This document shows, one piece after another, positions 32,014-39,690 of a stretch of DNA of 64,000 nt. Under the pieces are notes generated by a model that did no database searches, was not told where the DNA came from, and saw only the letters and a program-made list of their open reading frames with translations. Source of the DNA: Candidatus Woesearchaeota archaeon (lineage in GTDB: Archaea > Nanobdellota > Nanobdellia > Woesearchaeales > JAHWIC01). The position numbers were made by a program, and so were the translations under genes. The stretch is taken from positions 1 to 64,000 of the forward strand of contig JAHWIC010000004.1 in NCBI GenBank assembly GCA_019322805.1, written 5' to 3'. How positions within the stretch are numbered: the stretch's first letter is position 1; the number at the start of each line of letters is the position of its first letter.

Positions 32014-34191
32014 TACTCCAACTTGAGCTTCTGTCAATCCTTTTCTCTCTCTAATCTTTTTTATGACTCTCTCCTGCAATTCATGAGGCAGTTTTTCAAA
32101 CATCTGGTCAACTAAAAATGAATTGCCTCTTCCGCCTGTTGCTGAGCGTAAATCAGAGCTCCACCCAAACATCTCTCCAACAGGCATTTTGGCTTTGACT
32201 ACAACTAATGAGCCTTCCTGCTGCATATCAAGCAGCTGCCCGCGTTTATTCTGTATCAGCTTTGAGATATCTCCCATATATTCAGCAGGAGCCTCTATCT
32301 GCAGTATCTGCAACGGCTCGTAGATTAAAGGGCCTGCAGTCATGATTGCACCTCTTATTCCGTCTCTTACAGCAGGATAAACCTGTGCTGGTCCTCTATG
32401 GATTGCATCTTCGTGCAGCTTCATATCTGTAACAGTAACCTTTGCCCCGATGCAGGGCTCTCTTGCCAAAGGGCCTGAGCCCATAACATCCTCAAACATA
32501 TCAAGGACCATCTCCATAACCTCTCCGCCATGGACAAGGCCGCGAGTACCATCTACGAATATGCTGCCCTTGAAGATATCCTTTACCTTCAATGCTTCTT
32601 TTGAGTCCATGCCAAGCTCAACAAGCTTATCCCTTAATACCAAATCCTTTTTCTTGATCCTCATTTGAGGCAGGTCTTTGGCTTTGATTGCTTTGTACAT
32701 GGCACCACTCAAAGGCTCGACAATGAAATAAAACTTATTGTGCTTGTTGGGTGTTTTTCCTTCTATCTCCTGCGATTTCTTTGTTATGGCTTCTCTGTAA
32801 ACAACAATCGGAGGGCTTGTTTTAACATCAACCCCTTTCTCTGACTTGATTCTGTTCTCAATAACCTCCAGGTGTAATTCACCCATACCGTGCATTAAAT
32901 GCTCTCCTGTTTCCTCATTGATTTCAATCTGGATTGTAGGATCTTCCTTGGCTACCATTCTTAGAACTTCAATAAGCTTTGGCAGGTCAGAAGGTTTTGA
33001 AGCTTCGATTGCCTTTGTAATTACAGGCTCAAAGATGTGTGTTATCTCTTCAAAGGGCTCTGTTGGTGTCAGGGTTACTGTCTCACCAGCAAAGGATTTT
33101 ACTCCACCGATGCCGATAATGTTTCCAGCTGGAACATTGTCAACAATCTCTCTTTTTGCGCCATTGTATATGAAAACCTGCTGCACTCTTGATTGCTGTT
33201 TGCCTCTGTTCAGATAAACCTCTGTGCCCTTTTTCATGGTTCCTGAGAATAATCTTCCGCCAGAGATCTCTCCTGCTTGTGGGTCAACAACTATCTTTGT
33301 AATTACAAAGAATAATGGGCCGTTAGGGTCGCAGTTAAGCAATGCCTTGCCTTCCTCGCTTTCCAATTCGCCGTGCCAGATCTTTGGAATCCTGTATTTC
33401 TGCGCCTCAATGGGGTTTGGATGGTGTTTTATCACAATATTAAGTATAACCTTATGGATTGGAGCTTTCTTTGCAAGCTCTTTTACAGCAGCCTCATCAC
33501 CGCTTTTGTAGGCGTCTATAACATCCTTGAAAGTGATTCCTGTCTTCTGCATATAAGGAAGTGATAAAGCCCAGTTATGGAATGCTGAGCCAAAGGCAAC
33601 CTGGCCTTCCTGCACATTAACCTGCCATTTTTCCTTGTACTCCTGCGGCGCGATGTCTTTAATCAGTCTGTTAACATGAGCAATTATCTTTATGAACCTT
33701 TCCTGCATCTTTTCCGGGGTTAATTCTAATTCTTTAATTAACCTGTCAACCTTGTTTATGAAAAGGACCGGCTTTACATTTTCCCTTAAAGCCTGCCTTA
33801 CAACAGTTTCTGTCTGCGGCATAACACCCTCGACAGCGCAGCATAGGATTATTGTGCCGTCAATTGCACGCATTGCCCTTGTTACATCGCCGCCAAAATC
33901 AACGTGGCCTGGTGTGTCCAGTAAGTTAATCAGGTATTCCTTTCCCTCAAAATCATGCACCATTGAGACAGAAGCAGTATCAATTGTTATTCCCCTTGTT
34001 CTCTCATCTTCATGAAAATCCATGACAAGCTGTTTTCCTGCCAATTCCACTGACATCATACCTGCCCCAGCTAATAGGTTGTCTGTAAAGGTTGTTTTTC
34101 CGTGGTCTATATGTGCAGAGGTGCAGATATTCCTTATCTGCTCAGGGTTTTTCATTATTCTCTGTACTCTGTCAGCCATTCGTTCTGCCAT
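32011..34191 (-). CDS. Translation elongation factor 2
   Basis: 726 residues. G1 AHIDHGKTT, G3 DTPGHVDFGG, G4 NKVD, then domains II-V with HRGPAQVYPAVRDGI near the diphthamide loop and GEMFGWSSDLRSATGGR. It drives translocation with GTP. GGAGTGA precedes the start. Length and motif order match archaeal EF-2. It lies directly behind the NDK gene (6 nt gap), at the end of the L7Ae operon. Confidence 0.97.
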   Translation of the reverse strand: MAERMADRVQRIMKNPEQIRNICTSAHIDHGKTTFTDNLLAGAGMMSVELAGKQLVMDFHEDERTRGITIDTASVSMVHDFEGKEYLINLLDTPGHVDFGGDVTRAMRAIDGTIILCCAVEGVMPQTETVVRQALRENVKPVLFINKVDRLIKELELTPEKMQERFIKIIAHVNRLIKDIAPQEYKEKWQVNVQEGQVAFGSAFHNWALSLPYMQKTGITFKDVIDAYKSGDEAAVKELAKKAPIHKVILNIVIKHHPNPIEAQKYRIPKIWHGELESEEGKALLNCDPNGPLFFVITKIVVDPQAGEISGGRLFSGTMKKGTEVYLNRGKQQSRVQQVFIYNGAKREIVDNVPAGNIIGIGGVKSFAGETVTLTPTEPFEEITHIFEPVITKAIEASKPSDLPKLIEVLRMVAKEDPTIQIEINEETGEHLMHGMGELHLEVIENRIKSEKGVDVKTSPPIVVYREAITKKSQEIEGKTPNKHNKFYFIVEPLSGAMYKAIKAKDLPQMRIKKKDLVLRDKLVELGMDSKEALKVKDIFKGSIFVDGTRGLVHGGEVMEMVLDMFEDVMGSGPLAREPCIGAKVTVTDMKLHEDAIHRGPAQVYPAVRDGIRGAIMTAGPLIYEPLQILQIEAPAEYMGDISKLIQNKRGQLLDMQQEGSLVVVKAKMPVGEMFGWSSDLRSATGGRGNSFLVDQMFEKLPHELQERVIKKIRERKGLTEAQVGV

Positions 34192-34197
34192 AGTTGC

Positions 34198-34710
34198 TCA
34201 CTCCTTATCCTTCCAGAAATATTCCAGTTTTTTGACTTCTCTTGTTTTGATAGGATAGATAGTCTCAACAAGTTCTCCGGGCCTGAACCACAGCTTGATT
34301 TCCCTTTCAGCGTCTTTTGGATTTTCAGATGCATGAACCACATTCTCAAAAACACCCTTGGTTGTTATCCTGCCATATTTGCCTCTTATGCTTATCGGCT
34401 CTGCCTTCTCCGGGTTTGTAGCACCAACTACATCCCTTACCTTTTTGCATGCTTCCTCTCCATGATAGACTAAGGCTAACACCCTTTTTGTGTGGAATTC
34501 TCCCATTATGTATTTTATTAATTCGTCAAAGAATTCCTCTTCCTTTAAATGCTGGTAATGTTCCTCTGCCAGTTCCCTTGTAACCTGGACTATCTTTGCG
34601 CCTACTATTATTAATTCTGTCTTAGAGAGCATGCTAAGGATGTCTCCTGTCAATGATTTTTTTAATCCGTCTGGTTTTACCAGGATTAAGCATTGTTCAG
34701 GTTTTTTCAT
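34198..34710 (-). CDS. ndk: Nucleoside diphosphate kinase
   Basis: 170 residues from ATG 34710, one base after the eL24 stop. CLILVKPDGLKK is the N-terminal beta strand and loop, and VVHASENPKDAEREI holds the catalytic His that carries the phosphate. It is longer than the usual 140-150 residues because of an insertion around 85-110 (VGATNPEKAEPISIRGKYGRI) and a C-terminal extension. In archaea ndk is commonly found after L7Ae-S28e-L24e, as here. Confidence 0.93.
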   Translation of the reverse strand: MKKPEQCLILVKPDGLKKSLTGDILSMLSKTELIIVGAKIVQVTRELAEEHYQHLKEEEFFDELIKYIMGEFHTKRVLALVYHGEEACKKVRDVVGATNPEKAEPISIRGKYGRITTKGVFENVVHASENPKDAEREIKLWFRPGELVETIYPIKTREVKKLEYFWKDKE

Positions 34711-34711
34711 C

Positions 34712-34882
34712 TTACTTCTCATACCTCTTTGTCCATCTTGTTGTGATAGACTTTCTTTTCAGCTTTAACTGGTTTTTTTCACATTTTGAAGAACAAAAAT
34801 AGATTATCTTTGCGTCTTTCTGCACATACATCTTTCCTACTCCCTTCCTCAATACTTCGCCGCAAAAAGTGCATTTTACCAT
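34712..34882 (-). CDS. rpl24e: Ribosomal protein eL24
   Basis: 56 residues. The zinc ribbon has MVKCTFCG (C-x2-C) and FCSSKCEKN (C-x3-C), followed by the signature KRKSITTRWTKRYEK. It starts one base after the eS28 stop and ends one base before the ndk start. It binds near the large-subunit interface with the small subunit. Its last codons carry the ribosome-binding site of ndk (AGAGGT). Confidence 0.93.
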   Translation of the reverse strand: MVKCTFCGEVLRKGVGKMYVQKDAKIIYFCSSKCEKNQLKLKRKSITTRWTKRYEK

Positions 34883-34883
34883 T

Positions 34884-35225
34884 TTAAGTGCTGCCTCTTC
34901 CAGCTTTTGTTAACTGCCTTGCTTCGATCTCTGTTTCTCTAAGCATCAAGATGTCACCTTTTTGAATAGGGCCTTTAACATTCCTTCTTAGGATCTTGTT
35001 TTTATCTCTTCCGTCCAATATCTTGCATCTCACCTGTATGGCTTCTCCTCTTGTTCCTGTTCTTCCTACTACCTCTTCAACACTTGCAGGGAATGCCATT
35101 GAGAACCTTACTGCTCCTTTCTTTTCTTCTTCTTTTCTTCCTCTTCTGGACCTTTCTGGTCTTCTACCTTCAGGTGCTCTACCTTCTGGTCTTCTAGCCT
35201 CAGGTCTTTTAGGCTGTTCTGGCAT
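34884..35225 (-). CDS. rps28e: Ribosomal protein eS28 with N-terminal extension
   Basis: 113 residues. The S28e domain is residues 45-113 (VEEVVGRTGTRGEAIQVRCKI, VKGPIQKGDILMLRETEIEA). The first 42 residues are a Pro/Arg/Glu-rich repeat (RPEARRPEGRAPEGRRPE) absent from usual 65-75-residue eS28. It lies between L7Ae and eL24. The extension resembles the charged tails on other translation proteins in this genome. Confidence 0.93.
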   Translation of the reverse strand: MPEQPKRPEARRPEGRAPEGRRPERSRRGRKEEEKKGAVRFSMAFPASVEEVVGRTGTRGEAIQVRCKILDGRDKNKILRRNVKGPIQKGDILMLRETEIEARQLTKAGRGST

Positions 35226-35227
35226 TT

Positions 35228-35728
35228 TTATTCCTTCTCAGCTTTTTCTTCAGGAGCTTCTTTAGGTTCTTCCTTTGGAGCTTCTTTCTTTTCTTCTTTT
35301 TTCTCTTCCTTGGCTTTCTTTTCTTCTTTTTTTGCTTCTTTAGATTCTTCCTTTTCTTCAGGTTTTTCTTCTTTTGGAGCTTCTTTTGCTTCTTTGCCTT
35401 TTGAAGCCTTAGCAGCTAACTCCCTCACTATTGACTTTGCTTCCCCTTCTTGGACTATAGCAACGCTGCTTGTGCCTCTTTCTATTCCAGCAGCTGCACC
35501 TAATTCTTCCTTGCTGGGAACTTCCATGCAGGTTATTCCTTTCTCTTTACAAATAACAGGAATATGCATTACAATCTCCGGCGGAGTAACATCCTTTGCA
35601 ACAACAACTAATTTAGCTTCTCCTTTTTCAATTGCTTTTGTTGCTTCGTTTGTTCCTTTTCTTAATTTGCCTGTAGCTTTTGCTACTTCAACAGCTTCGT
35701 ATATTCTATCTAGTTCTTTATCAACCAT
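35228..35728 (-). CDS. rpl7ae: Ribosomal protein L7Ae with Lys/Glu-rich tail
   Basis: 166 residues from ATG 35728 (GGAGG upstream). The L7Ae domain (1-118) has GTNEATKAIEKGEAKLVVVAKD and the RNA-binding loop GIERGTSSVAIV. The last 48 residues are a KE-rich low-complexity tail not found in usual 120-residue archaeal L7Ae. L7Ae binds kink-turns in rRNA and in C/D and H/ACA guide RNAs. It is the first gene of the L7Ae-S28e-L24e-NDK operon; a possible kink-turn lies in its leader. Confidence 0.94.
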   Translation of the reverse strand: MVDKELDRIYEAVEVAKATGKLRKGTNEATKAIEKGEAKLVVVAKDVTPPEIVMHIPVICKEKGITCMEVPSKEELGAAAGIERGTSSVAIVQEGEAKSIVRELAAKASKGKEAKEAPKEEKPEEKEESKEAKKEEKKAKEEKKEEKKEAPKEEPKEAPEEKAEKE

Positions 35729-35840
35729 TTTAATCCTCCTCAAGGTTACAAATATAAGATTTTGTTACCTCAATCACTTCTCTTCACAGAGAAGATCATT
35801 CATCATTGGTTAAAGTTGGAAATTAAGGTTGGTTTTTAAA
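35729..35840 (-). promoter_or_regulatory. L7Ae promoter and leader with box-C-like motif
   Basis: A minus-strand TTTAAAAA box (35833-35840) implies a start near 35810. The leader opens with ATGATGA (35800-35806), identical to a box C. A 6-bp hairpin CTTCTC/GAGAAG (35777-35794) follows, then TGA and a second hairpin GGTAACAAA/TTTGTAACC. Box C next to a GA-containing strand is how kink-turns bind L7Ae, so autoregulation is plausible. The full kink-turn pairing is not certain. Confidence 0.45.
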
Positions 35841-35986
35841 GGTTTCTAATAAAAAATGAGATTATAAAGTCAAAAAAAGCAAGATTTATAAACGACAGGG
35901 ATATGCACATTAAATAGTCGGAAATATTCAATCTATTCTTAACAGCGTGAGGATTTTTCTGATCAAAATTTTAGGAAGGTTTTAAG

Positions 35987-36151
35987 ATGATATGTAAAGA
36001 ATGCAAAGGAACGAAAATAGGCACCCGGACAAATTATTCACACGGTAAGAAGTCAAAGTCAATTACAACCGGGTTTTGTAAAAACTGCGGTTCAGCCAAT
36101 ATTGAAACGGGCAGAGAGGATAATAGAAAAAAGAGGAACCGAAGAAGATAG
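35987..36151 (+). CDS. Small zinc-ribbon protein (54 aa)
   Basis: 54 residues with C-x2-C at the start (MICKECKGTK) and again in the middle (GFCKNCGSAN), a complete zinc ribbon, followed by an Arg/Lys tail (DNRKKRNRRR). GGAAGG lies upstream and a TATA box at 35885-35892. No specific family is recognised; ribosome or nucleic-acid association is plausible. It is the first of three very short plus-strand genes ending with the cold-shock gene. Confidence 0.65.
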   Translation: MICKECKGTKIGTRTNYSHGKKSKSITTGFCKNCGSANIETGREDNRKKRNRRR

Positions 36152-36155
36152 CAGG

Positions 36156-36293
36156 ATGGTTGAATATAACATAGTCAAATATTGCAGGATATGCAGAGAG
36201 AGGTTTGTGGTAGGCAGGCGCGAATCAAAGAAACAGTTCTGCGATAAATGCCAAGTGAAAGTAGATAAAGAAAGAAAAAGTACAAGTAAATAA
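36156..36293 (+). CDS. Small C-x2-C/C-x2-C protein (45 aa)
   Basis: 45 residues from ATG 36156: VKYCRICRERFVVG and QFCDKCQVKVDKE give a four-Cys zinc site spaced as in FPG- or ribosomal-type ribbons. An in-frame start at 36102 lies inside the preceding gene and is rejected. It follows the other zinc-ribbon gene by 4 nt and ends just before the cold-shock leader, so all three are probably one transcript. Function unknown. Confidence 0.6.
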   Translation: MVEYNIVKYCRICRERFVVGRRESKKQFCDKCQVKVDKERKSTSK

Positions 36294-36364
36294 GGAGGAA
36301 AAAATGGAAACAATGAAAATCAGAGATTTTCAAGCTTCCATTTTTTTGGAGGAAAAAAATGGAA
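36294..36364 (+). promoter_or_regulatory. Cold-shock gene leader: duplicated RBS/start, inverted copy, palindrome
   Basis: GGAGGAAAAAATGGAA (36294-36309) is repeated, with one extra A, at 36348-36364, where it holds the real start. Between the copies lie the palindrome GAAAATC/AGA/GATTTTC (36315-36331) and TTCCATTTTTTT (36336-36347). That strand can pair with AAAAAATGGAA upstream (11 bp) or with AAAAAAATGGAA at the true start (12 bp). The second pairing buries the ATG and leaves GGAGG as a five-base loop. The upstream copy opens a 26-codon ORF (36304-36384) overlapping the cold-shock gene in another frame. This looks like a two-state translational switch; temperature sensing is inferred. Confidence 0.7.
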
Positions 36365-36550
36365 GGAACAGTAAAATTTTTTAATGCCGGAAAAGGCTTC
36401 GGGTTCATAGCCGGAGACGACGGAAAGGAGTATTTTGTGCATAAGACAGCACTAGGAGAAGGTGTAACCCTGAACGAGAACGACGCTGTCACATTCGACG
36501 TAGAGGAAGGCGACAGGGGCCCAAAAGCAGTTAATGTGAAAAAGAAGTAA
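36359..36550 (+). CDS. cspA: Cold-shock domain protein
   Basis: 63 residues. [22 protein letters not shown] contains RNP-1 (KGFGFI), and YFVHKTAL is RNP-2. This is a complete single cold-shock domain that binds single-stranded RNA or DNA. CspA-type proteins are frequent in DPANN and some other archaea, probably from bacteria. The start has GGAGG 6 nt upstream, but its accessibility depends on the palindromic leader. Confidence 0.95.
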   Translation: MEGTVKFFNAGKGFGFIAGDDGKEYFVHKTALGEGVTLNENDAVTFDVEEGDRGPKAVNVKKK

Positions 36551-36687
36551 AACCTGCAAAAACTAAACTAGAAAACTATTTCTGTTTTTTTTGAATTTTG
36601 TTTTTTTTATTGTTATTAGATTGCTGAGTTTCGAGTAAAGCCATTGGTTGGTTTGATCTTTTAAATAAGAAATAAAGGATTACTTAG

Positions 36688-37419
36688 TTATTTACCTTGA
36701 TACTCCTTAACAGCCTTCATCAGCTCATCCTTATCAAAGTCAGGCCAGTTCTTCTCGCTAAAATAAATGTGAGAATGTGCTGAGTCCCAAAGTAATAAGC
36801 CGGCAGTTGTTCTTTCACGGCCGTTCTTGATGATGATGTCAGGCGGCAGGAAATAAGACGAGTAAATGTTCTCTTTAATTAAATCAGCATTTATTGCATC
36901 AGGGCTTAATTTATCAGCAGTTATCTGCCTGGCAATAAGCTTACAGGCATCAACAATTTCTTCATTGCCGTCATAATTAATGCAAAAATTGACAAAGAAT
37001 GAATCATAATCACGGGTGTCATCAAGGACCTTCTTAATTGCATCAACAAGCCTGCCAGGCATGTCATACCATTTGCCTAAGACAGATACTTTTATCTTAT
37101 TGGAATTAATCAGCTCACTGCCAGATAAACTGGAAAACAGATCAGTAACAGCAGAAACAACCTGTGAAAAGATTTCAGGCTTTTTCCTGGTTTCTTCAGC
37201 CATTAGGTAGATTGTTATTATTGGTATCTTATGGATTACCTGGATGTCTATTATATTGTTAATAATTGCAAAGCTTCTTTTGAAGGCTTCTTCAAAGGAA
37301 ACCTCATGCTTGATAGCCCATGAGGTAGTGCCGTTTGTAGTGATAGCTATGTGTTTTGGGGTTTTGAAAGCTGCCCCTGCTTCCTTCTCCTTCTTTAGAA
37401 TTCTGAATCTTTCAAGCAT
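36688..37419 (-). CDS. UppS-like cis-prenyltransferase with altered catalytic motif
   Basis: 243 residues. FCINYDGNEEIVDA and FSEKNWPDFDKDEL match undecaprenyl diphosphate synthases. The signature normally reading HxAxIMDGNxRWA is HIAITTNGTTSWA (23-35), so the catalytic Asp is Asn29 and both Arg positions are Thr/Ser. RTGGE-type residues are also changed (IIKNGRER). Normal polyprenyl synthesis is therefore doubtful; it may act as a partner subunit, like the inactive Nus1/NgBR relatives, or on another substrate. The 137-nt gap before it holds only T-rich sequence that may end the cold-shock transcript. Confidence 0.8.
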   Translation of the reverse strand: MLERFRILKKEKEAGAAFKTPKHIAITTNGTTSWAIKHEVSFEEAFKRSFAIINNIIDIQVIHKIPIITIYLMAEETRKKPEIFSQVVSAVTDLFSSLSGSELINSNKIKVSVLGKWYDMPGRLVDAIKKVLDDTRDYDSFFVNFCINYDGNEEIVDACKLIARQITADKLSPDAINADLIKENIYSSYFLPPDIIIKNGRERTTAGLLLWDSAHSHIYFSEKNWPDFDKDELMKAVKEYQGK

Positions 37420-37608
37420 TTTTAAGCTATTTTACTATCAAAGAGTAAAGCATAGGGGTTTATAAAGATTATTAGTTTTGCAGTCAACAAAACAGTTAAC
37501 TTTATAAAGGGGTAATTAATTCTGGCTTTCGATGGCAAGACAATTTCTCTTTAGATAAAACGCTATAAAATAGTCCCAGCTGTCTAGAGAGAGTCTGCTA
37601 TGCAGTAA

Positions 37609-37766
37609 GCCCTGGTAGTGTAGTTCGGCCTAGCATGAAGCCCTGTCGAGTCCGGCGCGCCATAAATCGCTTCGCGATTTAAAGTCGCTGCATAGAAAGG
37701 CTTCGACCCGGGTTCAAAAAGACCGATTATTAATGATAATTCGTCATGAAAGTCCCGGCCAGGGCG
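37609..37766 (+). tRNA. tRNA-Asp (GTC) with anticodon-loop and T-loop introns
   Basis: Acceptor GCCCTGG/CCAGGGC with G73. Anticodon stem AAGCC/GGCTT, anticodon GTC at 37645-37647. Intron 1 is 37649-37697 (49 nt): bulge-helix-bulge CTGT/ATAG with bulges CG|A and AA|A. It holds the palindrome shared with tRNA-Gln (37659-37688). Intron 2 is 37719-37752 (34 nt) at 59/60: TTCA/TGAA helix, restoring TTCAAAT between CCGGG and CCCGG. A GATTAT/ATAATT stem lies inside. The spliced length is 75 nt. TATAAAAT at 37564-37571 may be the promoter. Confidence 0.93.
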
Positions 37767-37788
37767 TTTTTTCAAACACGAAAAACGC

Positions 37789-37945
37789 GGGCCGGTAGCT
37801 CAGCCTGGTACCTGGCGAGGATTATATCCGAGCCTCGCAGGCGGGAGAGAGCGCCTCACTTTTATGGCGAAAATGCCTAAAGTGATGAGGCGGTCGCGAG
37901 TTCGAAAAAAAGCAGTAAGCTTTTGCGAAAGTCTCGTCCGGCCCA
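37789..37945 (+). tRNA. tRNA-Lys (TTT) with three introns (D-, anticodon- and T-loop)
   Basis: Acceptor GGGCCGG/CCGGCCC, discriminator A. Intron 1 is 37810-37847 (38 nt) in the D-loop at 20/21: helix CCTG/CGGG, bulges GT|A and AG|A, and an inner stem GCGAGG/CCTCGC. Splicing restores AGCCTGGTA-GAGC. The anticodon is TTT at 37861-37863. Intron 2 is 37865-37884 (20 nt): CTTT/AAAG, bulges TA|T and TG|A. Intron 3 is 37907-37931 (25 nt) at 59/60: TTCG/CGAA, restoring TTCGAAT. The spliced length is 74 nt. It ends 19 nt before rpoH, so it may share the polymerase promoter region. Confidence 0.93.
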
Positions 37946-37964
37946 TTCATAATCAAGCTGTAAA

Positions 37965-38210
37965 ATGGTCAGAAAAAAACTAAAGATAGACAAGCATTCT
38001 CTCATACCAAAGCACATGAGATTAAGTGAGAAGGAAAAAGAGGCAGTGCTTAAGAAATACAACATAACACTAAATGAGCTTCCAAAGATCCTAAAGAACG
38101 ACCCTGCGATACAAAAGCTGGGCGCAAAATCAGGGGATGTAATAAAGATCGTAAGAAAGAGCCCAACAGCCGGAGAGGCTGTTTTCTATAGAGGAGTTAT
38201 CAATGTATAA
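37965..38210 (+). CDS. rpoH: RNA polymerase subunit H (Rpo5)
   Basis: 81 residues. HSLIPKHMRLSEKEKEAVLKKYNI and LPKILKNDPAIQKLGAKSGDVIKIVRKSPTAGE are the archaeal RpoH (Rpo5) signatures, corresponding to the C-terminal domain of eukaryotic Rpb5. Opening the canonical operon H-B''-B'-A'-A''-L30e-NusA-S12-S7, it overlaps rpoB'' by 8 nt. Confidence 0.95.
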   Translation: MVRKKLKIDKHSLIPKHMRLSEKEKEAVLKKYNITLNELPKILKNDPAIQKLGAKSGDVIKIVRKSPTAGEAVFYRGVINV

Positions 38211-39690
38211 ATACAGCAAAACATTAATCAAAAAGTATTTTGAAGAACAGAGTTTTGTTGATTCAAACATAGCTTCATTCAATAATTTTATCGACAAGGA
38301 ACTGCAGAGTATTGTGGAAGAAAACAAGGAGGTTGTTCCTACAATTATCCCTCACAACGTCGATAACTTCAAGATAAGGTTTGACAAGATATGGGTAACA
38401 AAGCCTGAGATAACTGAAGCTGACGGCAGCAAGAGAAAGGTGTACCCGGTTGAAGCAAGGCTGAGAAAGATAACTTATTCTGCCCCAATCTTCATTGAGG
38501 TCAGTGCACACATTAACGATGTGCAAAGGGAAAGCTTCACAACACAGATTGGAAACCTGCCAATAATGCTGAAAAGCAAGGCCTGCCATCTTAACAAGCT
38601 TAACAAGGAAGAGCTTGTGCAGCATGGTGAAGACCCTAATGACCCTGGAGGGTATTTCATAATAAACGGAACAGAAAAGGTGCTTATCAGCATTGAGGAT
38701 TTGGCGGCCAACAAGCTGTTGGTTGAAAAGAACGCAACAGGCCCAAGCGCGTATAGGGGAAGGCTCTTCTCAGAAAGGGGCTCATTCAAGATACCCCATA
38801 CATTAGAAAAGATGAAGGACGGCATATTCTATCTCACATTCACAAGGGTCCAAAGAATTCCAATAATCCTGATAATCAAGGCATTAGGCCTATTAAAAGA
38901 CGAGGAGATTGTAAAATTTGTCTCAACTGAAAAACAATTTGATGAGGTCCTGCTAAACCTGTTGGAATTTGTTGAGGTAAAAACGGTTGATGACGCACTG
39001 GATGTAATAGCTAAAAAGATTGGCATAACCCAGACAAAAGAGATCAGGATAGAGCGTATGAAGGAGATAATCGACAAATACCTTCTTCCCCATTTAGGAG
39101 TTGAGCCTCAGCAAAGAATCTTGAAAGCATACAATCTATGCAAAATCATAAAAAAGTACATTAATGTTTCAAACGAAGACCTGTCAACTGACGACAAAGA
39201 CCATTATATGAACAAGAGATTAAAGCTGTCGGGAGACCTTCTTGCAGACCTTATAAGAGTTAACCTTAAGGTGCTGATTGGGGACCTATTATACAACTTC
39301 CAGAGGATTGTTAAGAGAGGCAAGTTCCCGAGCATAAAAGTCATAATAAGGGAAAAGCTCCTAACACAAAGGGTATATTCGTCCATGGCAACAGGCACCT
39401 GGGTTGGAGGAAGAAAGGGAATAAGCCAGAGGATACAGCGTTTAAACTTCCTGGAAACCCTATCACACCTGCAGAGAGTTGTCAGCCCATTGTCAGCGTC
39501 ACAGGAAAACTTTGAAGCCAGAGAACTGCACTCAACGCATCTGGGAAGGCTATGCCCAATTGAAACCCCTGAAGGAACAAATATCGGGTTGAGGAAGAAC
39601 CTGTCCTTATTATGCAATATCTCCAATGACTCAGATGAGGAAGAGCTCCAGAAGAAACTGGTTAACCTAGGATTAAAGCAGGTAAAATGA
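38203..39690 (+). CDS. rpoB2: RNA polymerase subunit B'' (Rpo2 N-terminal part)
   Basis: 495 residues. FIINGTEKVLISIEDLAANK, the lobe and protrusion segments, and the fork region GISQRIQRLNFLETLSHLQRVVSPLS. It ends with LCPIETPEGTNIGLRKNLSLLC, where split archaeal B subunits normally break. With B' it forms the second-largest catalytic subunit. A 4-nt overlap with rpoB1 couples them. Confidence 0.96.
   Translation: MYKYSKTLIKKYFEEQSFVDSNIASFNNFIDKELQSIVEENKEVVPTIIPHNVDNFKIRFDKIWVTKPEITEADGSKRKVYPVEARLRKITYSAPIFIEVSAHINDVQRESFTTQIGNLPIMLKSKACHLNKLNKEELVQHGEDPNDPGGYFIINGTEKVLISIEDLAANKLLVEKNATGPSAYRGRLFSERGSFKIPHTLEKMKDGIFYLTFTRVQRIPIILIIKALGLLKDEEIVKFVSTEKQFDEVLLNLLEFVEVKTVDDALDVIAKKIGITQTKEIRIERMKEIIDKYLLPHLGVEPQQRILKAYNLCKIIKKYINVSNEDLSTDDKDHYMNKRLKLSGDLLADLIRVNLKVLIGDLLYNFQRIVKRGKFPSIKVIIREKLLTQRVYSSMATGTWVGGRKGISQRIQRLNFLETLSHLQRVVSPLSASQENFEARELHSTHLGRLCPIETPEGTNIGLRKNLSLLCNISNDSDEEELQKKLVNLGLKQVK

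Noticed and set aside
37584..37775. Minus-strand frame across tRNA-Asp
   Set aside because: It lies fully over the tRNA and its flanks, without a ribosome-binding site or family match.
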